A stretch of 64,000 bases of DNA from Utricularia gibba (taxonomy: Eukaryota; Streptophyta; Magnoliopsida; Lamiales; Lentibulariaceae): assembly GCA_002189035.1 (NCBI GenBank), contig CM007992.1, forward strand, positions 868,001 to 932,000, given 5' to 3'. Below, in pieces: positions 35,941-51,042 of this stretch (the first letter of the stretch is position 1; every line of letters starts with the position of its first letter). A program made the position numbers and the translations under genes. The notes under the pieces were generated by a model. The model was not told the DNA's origin and made no database searches. It saw nothing but the letters and a program-made list of their open reading frames with translations.

Positions 35941-37180
35941 TCAATCCATGTCAAGGAAGTCCATCCTCTTCTTCATTGTACCCTTGAGCTCCGAGGCTTC
36001 CCTATCAGCTTTCTGCGCCTGCTCCACGAAAGAGAAAAAGAAAACAGGGTCAGTAAGCCAACTGATTGGAGCCACTCTTAAAGATTACAACATCTCTCCT
36101 TCATAACAATGATACACCTAGAGTTCCAACTTTAAAAAAATTCATAATAAACCACTAAACAGTACGAAAAAGCGGATCGAATTCTAAGTTTACTTGACAC
36201 AAGTTTGCAAAAATTTAGTACAGAATAAGGCATTCGCTTGTGTTCGACATCTAAACAATAAGCATACAGAGAAACAAGAGTGAAATTTGCAGGATGTCAA
36301 CACAAGGAAGCAGATGCAGTACTAAAGCCTCCTCAATAGTGATGTATAGGATGCAAGATATCTGTCTTATAGAGGGAAGCTCACCCTTCTTATTTCAGCT
36401 TCAGAAACACGAGTCATATAAGGTGGTAGATCCTCCTTCTCTACGTCCTGAACAACATCAACAGAACCTTTGTAAGTTTAACAAGCTGTGTAAAAAAAAT
36501 GCTTCGGCTTTGCAAGGCAAGTTTGTCACTCACCAACTCCCCGATTAAGACAACATTTTCACCCCGGATTACATATAAACCCAATGGGATGTCACAATAA
36601 TGTTCTCCAACGATAATGCGCTCACACGAACCTTCTAGAACGGCATTGGCTACAATAGGACATCCATTCATCGTCATATTGCAGAAAGTAAGAAACAACG
36701 ACAATGAGAATGCATAGTACAATGCTAGAATTTTACCAAATTGATCAAAAGAACGAAGGATCCCAAGCAATTTTCGGCCATCACGTAGCAGTACAAGAAG
36801 TTTCTCTGCCAGAAAAAAGCACACATTTCCAACTTCAGAAACATTCCAAAACAGCATATGAGATTCATTAGCAAAAATGTCTCTTTTACATTCCCCAGAG
36901 CTTGTAAAAGCCCTCACACACGGCAACGAAACAACGAAGCAATCTTTCAACTACACTAGGGCCATAGTAATCTGATTTTGTTCAAAATATTACAACAAAA
37001 AAGGAAACAAATTGACCCACCAGTAGGCTATCATATTCACAGACCATCAAGTCCATATGCCTCGATCCGAAATACGAAAAATCCAGTGAAGAAAACATGG
37101 GAAGACAGGCAACACTTACTATCGAGATAACTGGCAAGAGATGTGGAGTGGTAAACATCTTCAGGACCCGCCCACGACAT
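35941..37180 (-). CDS. LSM1: Sm-like protein LSM1 (cytoplasmic mRNA decay)
   Basis: Five exons (minus): 37120-37180, 36737-36805, 36534-36649, 36385-36447 and 35941-36018, giving exactly 128 residues, the usual plant length. It reads [20 protein letters not shown], the Sm1 motif [20 protein letters not shown], the Sm2 motif [16 protein letters not shown], and ends [13 protein letters not shown]1 sets the identity of the cytoplasmic LSM1-7 ring, which binds oligoadenylated mRNA 3' ends and promotes decapping in P-bodies. All introns are GT-AG. The start is the conserved MSWAGPE. Confidence 0.96.
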
Positions 37181-37656
37181 TTGTTCTTCAAATTAGAACA
37201 AGAATTCAAACTTTCCTCCGGCGTTTCCCCCAAAACACCACTGAAAAAAAATCTCAACGGGAGCAAATCTCAATCGCCGGGGCAACCTTCCGGCGCAGAA
37301 TCCGTACGCTCTTCGAACAAATCAATTGTTGGTAGTCCGTTTTAATCCTCCGTTTTAAAGTCCATTTTATCCTTTTACCCTCGTATTAACGTCTATATGA
37401 ACCCGACCCGACATACCAGTCCGGGTCCCGATAAACCCGACCCGCTACCATTGGTTTGAGAACATTGACCCGGTATTCAATACAAACCGGCTGCCAGGCC
37501 AATGAGCAAGATGTGGGAATGCATAGAGAGAGCAAACTGCAACTGCATCGTCCAGGTTGAAAGGAAAACAAATCGAAGCTCAAGACTGAGGCATTTGCCT
37601 CCACAACAAACAACGCCAAAAACTCACTGAAAGGTTTCCAAAAAGACTACTGTTCA
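37181..37656. other. Spacer between LSM1 promoter and SurE 3' end
   Basis: About 480 bp. The LSM1 leader, rich in CpG, occupies the first part; the rest should be the LSM1 promoter and the SurE 3' untranslated region. No gene is supported. Confidence 0.35.
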
Positions 37657-39996
37657 TCACTGCTGTGGAGCCAAGAGAGCAGACGAAATCCAATCCAGGG
37701 CAGCAGTGTGGGACTCTGAATCTACATGCACCGATGGAAAGAGTGGACTCACCGAAACCTGTGTTGTGGGATGGTTCAGAGTTGAAATCAGCTGAATGAT
37801 GATATGCCATGAAAGAGTTAACATTTCTGGAGTTGTTCTGTAGAAACTTACAAAACCATTTTGAAGGGCGACGATATCCAGATGCTCGTCTGCTTCTTCG
37901 AGCTCCTTGTCGACCACCTGTGAGAATTTTCAGCATATTCATCAAGAAACTGAAGTCATCACTTGGTGGAAGAAGAAGAGCTTGGTTTTGTGTCAGAAGA
38001 ACCCGGCTGGCCAGCTTTTTTGGCGTGAATTCAATGATATAAGACTGATTCCCATCAAAAGTCATCCATGGAAATGTCATGAATGTTAAGATGATTACCT
38101 CTGCGCGATAATACTTGACTGTTCTTTTAAACTCTGACTTGCCTGCTGCACCAACTGACTCTACAACCTCGACATCTTGTTTTTGAGTAGTAAGGCGGCG
38201 TGCAGCACCCTGGATGAGGAGAAGAATTTGTCACAACAACAAACACGTTGAGTAAACTGCTTGCAAAACTACATTTGACTAGTGACGATGAATGCTAAAA
38301 GAATACTAACCGCAGCAGAGGCATCACGGCTGAGTTGGGCAAATTGCACCCCGATACCAGGCTGGCCAACTGCGAAACGTGAAGCAGCTTGTGTCCTTGC
38401 ACCTGAACTGGCTTGCCAGCATAGAGAGGGCCTCCATGAACTTCTCTTGGTGATTTTGATACCCTGAAAAAAATGCATTGTTCTTGATATGCACATACGT
38501 TCTCCATGCTGAAAAAGATTGAATAGTTGACCTCTTGCCTCCCCCAAATGCAAAGGATCTAAGAGGCATGTTAAGGTAATGAATACCTTGTTTGATAATG
38601 GTGCCCTTGGAACTTCAATATCCAGTAAAAAGCCTTTGGGAAAAATCCCCTTCTCTACGTCTCTGATGGTTGCAATTACTAAAGGGAGACACACCGTCAC
38701 AGCATCCTTGAAGTGACTTTCTACGCTCTCATCTTTCAGCCTAAGAATATCAGAAACAATGATACCACATGGCACTTCATAGATTATATTACTTCAGCAG
38801 CAAACTCACCAGTTTAGGGAAATGGACACAGACGGAATTCCATTAAACAGCGCTTCCCTTGCTCCAGCAACGCCACCTGAATAAAACCTGGATATGCAGA
38901 GAGTTATTCGAAGTGAATATAAACAAACCATTGTGCGTTCTGCTAGGTCTGCAGGACAGACCCTTGAGGTGAAATTCGTGTAACAAAAAATTGTGGGATA
39001 CAATTAGATAAAGATCAAAGATTTCCACCGTAGAAAAGCTCGGAACCACCCTGCAGAACAAGCATATAGTTTATAAACAAACAAGATCTCACATATGGTG
39101 TCCGCAGCTAGAGCCCCTGTTGACACCACTTATCACCTATAGCGCACCCATAGAACAAAGGGCATGATTACATCAACAGATAAATTTTTTTCTGATAAAG
39201 GATTCAAGGGGAATGTCGACTTACCAAGAGAGGTTTTGACCATGAAAAAAGCGCACCAGATAATGCCAGTGACACACAATCAGCTGGAGTCCCTGAAAGT
39301 TTACATATCCCACAGTAATGGCGCTTATTTTTCTTCTGAATCCTTGCTAAATAAATACACACATATTTTACATATTCAAAATGCATAGCATCAAGCAAAT
39401 TCAGCTAATCTCGTACCAGAGATTTCGAACGCAACTGCCCCATTGACCTCGACGGAGGCCACTTCAAGCGTGTCCTTCAGAGATAATGAATGGCCAGACA
39501 TCGTCTTGTCACTGCAAAAACACTCCAAGTCAAAGAACAAATAACAACAACAGTATGTGCTGAAACAGGAATTGGGTGAAAAACAGTATATAATCAATCA
39601 AGATAGAAAACAAAAAACGAAAACAAGTGATCTCCTGTCGAGGCCCACCAATTGCACACACACAATCATAGGAAACAGCGACGCATATCCTCAGACAAAT
39701 GCCTAAAAAAAACCCAAATAGATCAAACGAGAGAAAGATACTTACAACTGAGGGGCAACGACGAAGACACTGTAGGCACCATGGCCTACGAGAGCATCAA
39801 CCAGACAAGACAGTCCCGGAGACTGAACACCGTCACTGTTCGTCACCAAAATTACGGGTTTCGACAAATCGTCCTCCGAAGAAGAGGGCTTCGCCGAATC
39901 CTCTTCTTGGTCGCCGGAAATAGGTTTCCGGCTCAAAAGAACTTGCTGAAGATTCGAAACCAGCCCCGGAGGCAAAGAATTCTTAGAAGTCGCCAT
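37657..39996 (-). CDS. SurE-like phosphatase/nucleotidase (At1g72880 type)
   Basis: Ten exons (minus): 39746-39996, 39417-39511, 39225-39292, 39093-39136, 38810-38887, 38587-38740, 38311-38463, 38099-38209, 37852-37917 and 37657-37758, giving 373 residues. SurE enzymes are metal-dependent nucleotide phosphatases. Present here are LPPGLVSNLQQVLLSRKP, PVILVTNSDGVQSPGL, SGHSLSLKDT, SGTPADCVSLALSGALFSWS, the metal-site loop VISGVNRGSSCGHHMFYSGG and VAGAREALFNGIPSVSISLN. A plant-specific insert follows (SRDASAAGAARRLTTQKQD), and it ends DWISSALLAPQQ. The usual NDDG metal motif is NSDG; the same Ser occurs in the Arabidopsis protein I remember as At1g72880, so it is a clade trait. The short fourth exon (44 nt) was found by homology. 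Substrate unknown. Confidence 0.9.
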
Positions 39997-41563
39997 ATTG
40001 GAGGGAAAAAAAAAGTGGGAAGTGGGTATCCAAGAAAAAACGACTGTTGATCTATATATTCATGAATCTGAGGATTGGCGAATGGATGGGAGAGAAGACA
40101 CCAGCAGCAGGGAAGTTATATTAATGTTTTCTCACTGCAGAGAAAGTGGGGAGGAGCGATTCTGACGGTGCCGATCCATGAATGCTGAGGGGGCTGCTGC
40201 TCCTGCTTCTGCTACCGCTGCTGCCCCCACGGAACACATGGAGCCCCCATTGGCGCGTGGGAACCACCCCTGTGTCTGGGAGGTGGGGAATTCAATCAAA
40301 CATAACTTCTAATTTTAAAATTAAAAAAGACATCATTCCTAATCACAAATTATTTAAAAAATGTCAATTATTAATTAATTAAAAAATATGAATATAGAAT
40401 TGCATATCACCTGTCCCATTCATGGATTAAATTCCAACCATAAACTTTTTGTCACTTTATGACATTAATTGTAATTAATAAAGATGCCTCTAAATTTTAA
40501 AGTATCCATTTGATTAATATTAATATCAATAATAAGGAAAAAGTTTATGGTATATTTGAGACATATTTTATTTTTGAAAAAATATTTCCAGAATAATATT
40601 TTTAACATCAAACATAAAAAAAACAAAAATCTAGAATTATTTCAAGAAATGCTTTTTGAAAAACCATACTAAAATAGAACATTAATACAATGAAAATAAA
40701 AGAAGAATCTCCTGATTATGAATGAAAAAGAGGATGAATTTAAATACAATTAAAGTTATGTTCAAATAAATAATATTATATAATAAAATTGAAAATATTA
40801 TGCATCTTTGGACCTCTTTTGCATTAAAAACTTTCTAAATAGATTATTTTTAATTTTTAAAAATTCTATTATTTAATCGTTCTATAATAAAATTGAAATT
40901 TTAAATTATTTAATTAATTTGAGAAATTATTGAATTTCGTAAATCTATATTTTAGTGATTAAATAAGAAGTGAATTATAAAAAATTATGTTATTTACTTT
41001 CTATCTAATTTAAAAATATATTTATATTATAATATTAAATAATACAATAATTTAATACATTGAATTTTATAATATATATTTCATTTTATTATGTTATAAT
41101 ATAATTTTATAATATTTATAGTAATAGTTTTACAATATCAAAATTAATTCTGTTCACATTATTTTATATAATCTAAAATAAAAATTTAAATTAAGACAAA
41201 GAAATTGTGTGTCTACTTAACATCTAGATAAATTATAGTATACAAAAAATTTTAATGATGGACACAAAAAACATTGTATTTAATGATGAAATTACTAATA
41301 AAATTAAAAAGTATTAATATTTAGAATTTATGCAAAATCCTCAGGTGGCGCGTGCACGCGGGTGTGCCACGTCGGAGACAACATACGTGTGGGCCGCCTC
41401 GGTAGCATCAAATGGGCTGGGCTCTGATTCTCGAATGCTGGCCCATTAGGCATTAAGATTTCAGGGTTAAATAGAATATTCCCTCCGCCCCCCCGTAGGT
41501 TTCTTCCCTCGGTTTCGTTAGGTTTTTGGCCTCTCTCCTTGCTGCTTCGCAATTGCAAGCACC
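39997..41563. other. Divergent spacer SurE to NAP1, very A+T-rich
   Basis: About 1.57 kb. The first 250 bp are the SurE leader and promoter. From about 40290 to 41330 the sequence is extremely A+T-rich and holds no gene. From 41385 to 41450 there is a cluster of Site II-type motifs (GTGGGCC, ATGGGCTGGGCT, TGGCCCAT), which probably belong to the NAP1 promoter, fitting a growth-linked gene. Confidence 0.5.
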
Positions 41564-43717
41564 ATGAGCAATCCCAGCAACAACAATTTCGATATGTCGG
41601 AACTCGAGTCTTCTCTTCCCGCCGCCGCCGCAGGTTCTGTTTGTTTCTTCCTACACCGATTGGGTTCCAGATGATGTAGGTTTGTGGTTTTGTTGTATGC
41701 AGCTTTGAGTGCGGAAGAACGTGCTGGATTAGTTAATGCGCTCAAGGTTTTGTACTTTTTGGTTTCTTTTTTTACTTTTTGTGTGGTGTCTTACCGTGAG
41801 TTAAGTTTATTTCTGCCATTTGGCTTTCAGGATAAGTTGCAGAATTTTTCCGAGCAACATGTGGATATCTTGGAGACGCTATCGCCTAATGTTAGAAAAC
41901 GAGTCGAGGTCCTCAGGGAGATTCAGGTGCTAGGAGATTTTCATTCATGATGTGAAATATAGTTATGCTTATATTTTGCATGTGATTCGTTCATTGTATT
42001 TGGCCACTTATTTCTGGTTTGCATGCAATGTTATGAATTTTGCTACTTGCAGAGTCAACATGATGAGCTCGAGGCAAAGTTTCAAGAGGAGAAAGCCGTA
42101 CTTGAAGCTAAATACCAGAAACTCTATGAGCCCCTGTACACGAAAGTAAGATGGCTTTTTGTCTGCAACACAAACTTTATAAGCGGTGTTGAAACTCAGT
42201 TATTTTCTGTACTTTGTTTGGTTGACTGATATGATTCATGTCCAAACTCTTTTGTAGCGTTATGAAATTGTAAACGGTGTTGTGGAAGTGGTAGTGGCTG
42301 ATACATCAGGACAGGGGGATGCTAAATCTGATGAAGGTAAGTTGGATGGCTTCTCCTACGCTCTTTAGCTCGCTCAAGCGTAGCGTTTCGCTCTGTTACC
42401 GATCATTTAAGGTCCTCTAGCTTGGCTAATGTCTACGAAGCTTAATTTCAGCTAAAGGTGTCCCAGAATTTTGGCTGACCGCAATGAAGACTAATGAAGT
42501 GTTGGCCGAGGAGGTTTGCTGCCTTATAATACACTCTCTTCTGTTGCTTTGTATATCCAGTACGCTGATCATTCCTGATCATATCTTCAGATCACAGAAC
42601 GTGATGAAGAGGCTCTAAAGTATCTCAAGGATATTAAGTCTTCTCGGATAAACGAGCCCAAAGGCTTTAAGCTCGAGTTCTTTTTTGATTCAAACCCTTT
42701 CTTTAAGAACACTGTTCTTTCAAAAACATACCATATGATTGACGAAGACGAGCCAATTTTGGAGAAGGCAATTGGGTAATTGGTTCCTCTTTATCTTTTG
42801 CTCTAGCTCATTTCTTATCCCCTCTACATGAAAAATTAGTATATAATAATGTGTTGGTATTCTCAGCACAGAGATTGAGTGGAACCCAGGGAAATGCTTA
42901 ACTCAGAAGGTCATGAAGAAAAAGCCGAAAAAGGGCTCAAAGAATGCAAAGCCAATAATAAAGACTGAAAAGTGCGAAAGCTTTTTCAACTTTTTTAGCC
43001 CACCTGAGGTACCTGATGATGAGACTGACATTGATGAAGAGGAGGTAGTTGGTTCAGTCAATCGAATTAAAAAGAAAAAAGAAACTCAGTGTTCAGGATG
43101 ATTTTTGTTTACATGAGCTTGTTTTTATTAAACATGTGCAGGCTGAAGAGCTTCAAAATCTGATGGAACAAGATTATGATATTGGGTAAGTCTACTTTTC
43201 TTATCTACAGCCTGTTCCGTCTATTTTCATCCTCATCATCCCGTCAATGTAATCTTGCTTTGCAGCTCAACAATTCGAGATAAGATCATCCCTCATGCTG
43301 TTTCATGGTTCACCGGAGAAGCTGTTCAAGGAGATGATATTGACATGATAGATGATGATGGCAATGAGGATGACGATGATGAGGATGACGATGATGAAGA
43401 TGACGACGATGAAGATGAAGATGATGAAGAAGAGGTTGTCAAGAGTAAGAAGGTGAAAATGTTAACAAGCATGCTCGTTATATTTTCTTTTTTTTTTTTA
43501 ACATTACACGCTTACATGTGCGCTTGTCTCTTCACATGTCATGACTATCCCAGCCGGCCGCACCAAAGGTATGTTAACTACCTCAAATCCAACCTGAGAT
43601 GTCGATTCAATGATGCTCTATACACGCTAATTCCCATCGTGTGTACAGAGAAACATCACAGGACAAGCTCCAGAAGGCCAGCAAGGAGAGCGCCCTCCTG
43701 AGTGCAAGCAGCAGTAA
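41564..43717 (+). CDS. NAP1: Nucleosome assembly protein 1 (NAP1), histone chaperone
   Basis: Twelve exons: 41564-41633, 41703-41746, 41831-41926, 42053-42145, 42258-42336, 42452-42513, 42591-42775, 42867-43044, 43142-43185, 43266-43452, 43554-43568 and 43649-43717, giving 373 residues. NAP1 carries and deposits H2A-H2B. The dimerisation helix includes [20 protein letters not shown] and [20 protein letters not shown]; the core has [40 protein letters not shown] and ECFNFFSPP-like [13 protein letters not shown]. An Asp/Glu tail of over 25 residues follows [12 protein letters not shown], then a basic KSKK. Exon 11 is only 15 nt (PAAPK). The last residues are CKQQ, a CaaX prenylation box, typical for plant NAP1. 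I chose the 3' splice sites because they recover this box. Confidence 0.94.
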
Positions 43718-44634
43718 GCACTCATCCCTCCAGATCAACATGGCTAAACAACCTACTGGTTATTGTCTTCTCTTCTCGAATGTGCGTGTGGCGAAGCTTA
43801 TAGTTTCCATTAGTGGCTGCTCTTTTGTCTATGTTATAGCCTATTTGTTATGCATGACACATTGATGAACGGGCACTATGCTACAGTTTTTGTATCCTAT
43901 TCATGTCCTTTTCCCCCCTGGGTTCTCTGATCTGTGTTGTTGCCTACCTCCAAATTGCCATGGCGCATGAGAGGCTGTTTCGTGTCTAACAGGCTTTACG
44001 ATGTTTTTTTTTTTTCCACATATGAGATTTTGCTCAAGGGGGTAGCCATTTAATTTAGTATGAAGTTTAGTTTATTTGGGATGAATGTAAATTGGAGTAA
44101 TTTAAATATAAATGAAAGATTTGAAAAATCTTTAGTATGTTTTATAAAGAACGTTATGAAATAAAGATTTAATTATGTAGAAAACCTTGTAATTGCATGT
44201 TTAATTAAATACATTTTTAATGTGTATTTGTGTTATTTTAACATTTTCTTGTTTGTAAAATTGTTATTTTGTGTAATTTAATTTTAAAGTTGTTAAGCAT
44301 ATGAAAAAATATTGAAAATTAAAGATAAATAATCTATTTTTATTGATGAAAAAGGATAAATTTGATATTTGAAACAAAAAATTACAATGATATATTTGAA
44401 ATAAAAAATGTCTTAATAAATAATTTGTAATATTCAATATTAATTATCACTAAATTAAGAATTAATATAAAGTAAACCATGTTGACGCGTCGGCTAAGCA
44501 CTGCCTCTGCGACATTAAGAATGGACTGGCTGTCAGCGGAGGCCGCGCCGGAACGTTCTGGAAAATGGAACACATCCGTCAATTCTATCGGAGGATTACC
44601 ATGTCAGCAGAGCTCAAGGGCGGATTTGTTGGCT
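43718..44634. other. Convergent spacer NAP1 to CPN60
   Basis: About 920 bp. The NAP1 3' untranslated region probably ends near 44000. The interval 44030-44470 is A+T-rich and featureless. The last 150 bp, richer in GC, are the CPN60 3' untranslated region. Confidence 0.35.
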
Positions 44635-48053
<3,419 letters not shown>

Positions 48054-48407
48054 TGCAGGAAGCGATTCTCAGACTCACGGCAGCGACAACTGAATTCGAG
48101 CTCGAGAACCAGGAGGAGGATTTAGCAGAGCAGGAACAGGGTTTTGGGTTTTTAGAGGTTTCCCTAAAATAAAAATAATAAATAATAATAATATAATCAT
48201 CATCATCATCATAATTATAATAATAAATATTTTTATTACATGAAAACACCAAAACGAATATAATAATAAACATTTTTATTTGTTTTTATTATTTTTTATT
48301 ATATAAAAACACGAAGGCGAGTATTACGCCATTGTGTCGACAGACTTGGCAGGCTGTAGCTTGATTCTCTCAGGCGCCACCTTTCTCCCTTCGCTTCCTT
48401 CTCAAGA
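48054..48407. promoter_or_regulatory. Divergent promoter region CPN60 / ZIP
   Basis: A 354-bp spacer between opposed start codons, so both genes must start transcription here. A run of A/T with repeated ATA and ATC trinucleotides fills 48165-48305. CTCTCC-rich sequence precedes the ZIP exon. No named element is certain. Confidence 0.4.
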
Positions 48408-51042
48408 ATGTTGACATTTTTCTTCCACTCTCTCTCCCTTTCCTTGGCCTACATCCACTCATTGCAGCTTCGATTTCTTCTATATTCGCTTAAGACATTT
48501 GGCAAATCATGCGATTCCGATGCTTCCCTTCTTGTTCTGGATTCTGTTTCACCCTGGATGCTGTTGATCGGTGGGTTATGTGATTCGGATTTTGGGTTCG
48601 CAAAACTACCTGAATGAGCTTTCATCTGCTGCGGATGTCGCTATTAGAGGTAGGTTTATCTTCGACTTATCTGTTCTGGATCATATTTTGAGATGTGAGT
48701 TTAATTCCCAGGGTTTGCTGCCGATACTTTCACGGAACGCCACCATTCGGGGCTTTTCTGGTAAAGGACGATGAACTTTTGATTTTTTTTCTTTGTATTG
48801 GATGTATAGAGCTAGGAAACAGTGTAGAGTTTGGGTTTTGGGATTGCGTCTTCGCTGTTTTCAAGTCACATAGTAGAATTAATGTCTCTATTCATTCCAA
48901 ACTGCGAATTTTTTCAAGAAAAAACCTTTTTTGTCTGTGTAGTACTATGTTTTGTCCCAAGTGTCGAGTGGTAAATCTGCATTTGATTAGGCTAGCTTTC
49001 CTGGCTTTCTTTATAGTGTTTTTTCGGAGTTTTGTAAAAATATCAGTTGCTTCTGCTCATGCTCCAGTTTAGCATTTTATCATGAACATCTGCCAGAAAC
49101 TTCAGTTCTCTTGATGCTATTAACGCGTTTTTAATTCACCAAGTATCAGAAATTAAAGCTTTCGCAGGGTTTTATTAACGCTTTGTTAATAAATGTGCAT
49201 TGCTGCACTACCCTCATTCTCAAATACGGGTTTTTCCAAATTTCTTACTACTTAGGCTTGCAGATATATTTCACATTGTATTGTTTCCAATATTCATTTG
49301 CATTTTTAGTCTAGTAAAGCTACAAAGGTAGAATAACTAACCTTGCTGTGGTTTCCTTTTTGTGTGTGAAAGGTTCTGTTGTCAATCATGTTTTTGAATC
49401 AGTGCCAAATTCTCGTTGTCATCAACTTGATGATGAACTGGATGGATGCCGCAATGACTCGTATGCTCTCACCCTTAAGCTGATAGCTATTGCTTCAATA
49501 CTAGTAGCGGGAGTCTCTGGTGTGGCTACTCCACTGATCGGAAGAAAGCATCATTTGCTAAGAAATGAATCCAACATCTTTGTTGCAGCTAAAGCGTTTG
49601 CTGCTGGTGTCATTTTGGCCACTGGCTTTGTTCATATGCTCCCTGATGCTACCTCATCACTTACCAATGCATGCTTACCAGAATTTCCATGGGGAAAGTT
49701 TCCATTCTCGGGTTTCATTGCTATGATGGCTGCATTGGCCACTCTGCTGGCCGATTTAATAGGAACACAGTACTATGAGAGGAAACAGGAGAAACAAAGG
49801 CACCTGGTTTCTCATGTTTCCTCAGAGAGTAGCCATTCGAGAGCAGGAATGGTTCCAGAACAAATAAATCAATGTCATGGCAATATATGTTGTGAAGAGG
49901 AAGGAGCTGTAATTCCCTTACTTGGGACGTACACACATACAGCGCATCATAGGCATAACCATTCACAAGAACATGGTGCATATCAAACTCGTTTGCCAGA
50001 GACTTCCCACTATCACTCACACTCCCACGAGATTGACTTTGGTGATGAAGAATCTGTTGTCCGGCATGCCATTATATCACAGGTTGGCTTCACTTACATT
50101 TCAGTGCCTGCATTACCTTCTCTGGTTATTCTTTTTGTTCTTCCCATGTCTTCGCTCATGAAAATAACAGTCTTGGATAGCTTCCTTATCTGGTTGTCTG
50201 CATGTAATGGAACCATTTTGTCCAAGGGCATCTTTTAAAACATTTGAATAGAACTCCTGCAAATGAGTAATCCTGAGCATTCAACAATCTTCAAGCATTG
50301 GTGCCTGGAGATTGGGTCACTTCATCAAGATTCTTAATACTTCCAGTCATTTCATATCTATCAATTCCTTACCAGTCTATCAATTCCTTACCCTCATGAT
50401 TAAGGTGTTACTTACTGCTTGTGGATGTTCAATGGATTGTTTATCTTCAGCAGTGAAGTCTATAAACCTTAAAACAATATAGAGCAAGAAGGCTCTCATA
50501 ATCAGACACAGATGCAATGAGCTTGGTTTCTCTCTTCCCGGATACCACCACTGGATTGATATTTTATCCAACTCTTCTCTGCACAGGTACTGGAATTCGG
50601 GATAGTTTCACATTCCGTGATAATCGGATTGTCCCTCGGAGTTTCAAGGAGTCCATGCACAATCGGACCCTTGCTCGGAGCCTTGTCGTTCCATCAACTG
50701 TTTGAAGGTTTCGCTTTAGGCGGCTGCATCGCACAGGCAGAGTTTCAAACCCTTCAATCCACCATGATGGCCTGCTTCTTCGCCTTAACCACCCCGTTGG
50801 GGATCGCCGTCGGCATCGGAGTTTCCTCAGTGTACGATGGAAGCAGCCCGGCAGCCCTGATCGTGGAGGGGATACTGGACTCAGTTTCAGCAGGAATTCT
50901 GATTTATATGGCTCTGGTTGATCTCATTGCACCCACCTTCCTGAGCAGGAGAATGAGCAGCAACTTGAGGCTCACAGTTGCTTCTTGTCTGGCTCTCTTC
51001 TCCGGTGCTGTCTTGATGTCTTGTCTAGCTGCTTGGGCATAG
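48408..51042 (+). CDS. ZIP-family zinc/iron transporter (IRT3/ZIP4-like)
   Basis: The main exons are 49373-50082 and 50587-51042. A first exon is needed because no in-frame Met precedes the conserved part; 48408-48570 ends at a fair donor in the right phase (total 442 residues), but this choice is weak. ZIPs import divalent metals over membranes with eight helices. Visible: [20 protein letters not shown] with [46 protein letters not shown], a long His-rich cytosolic loop ([22 protein letters not shown]), then [18 protein letters not shown] (helix 4 metal site), [12 protein letters not shown] (helix 5), and [20 protein letters not shown]. The Cys-containing ectodomain DGCRND sits before helix 1, as in IRT3 and ZIP4. 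Confidence 0.82.
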
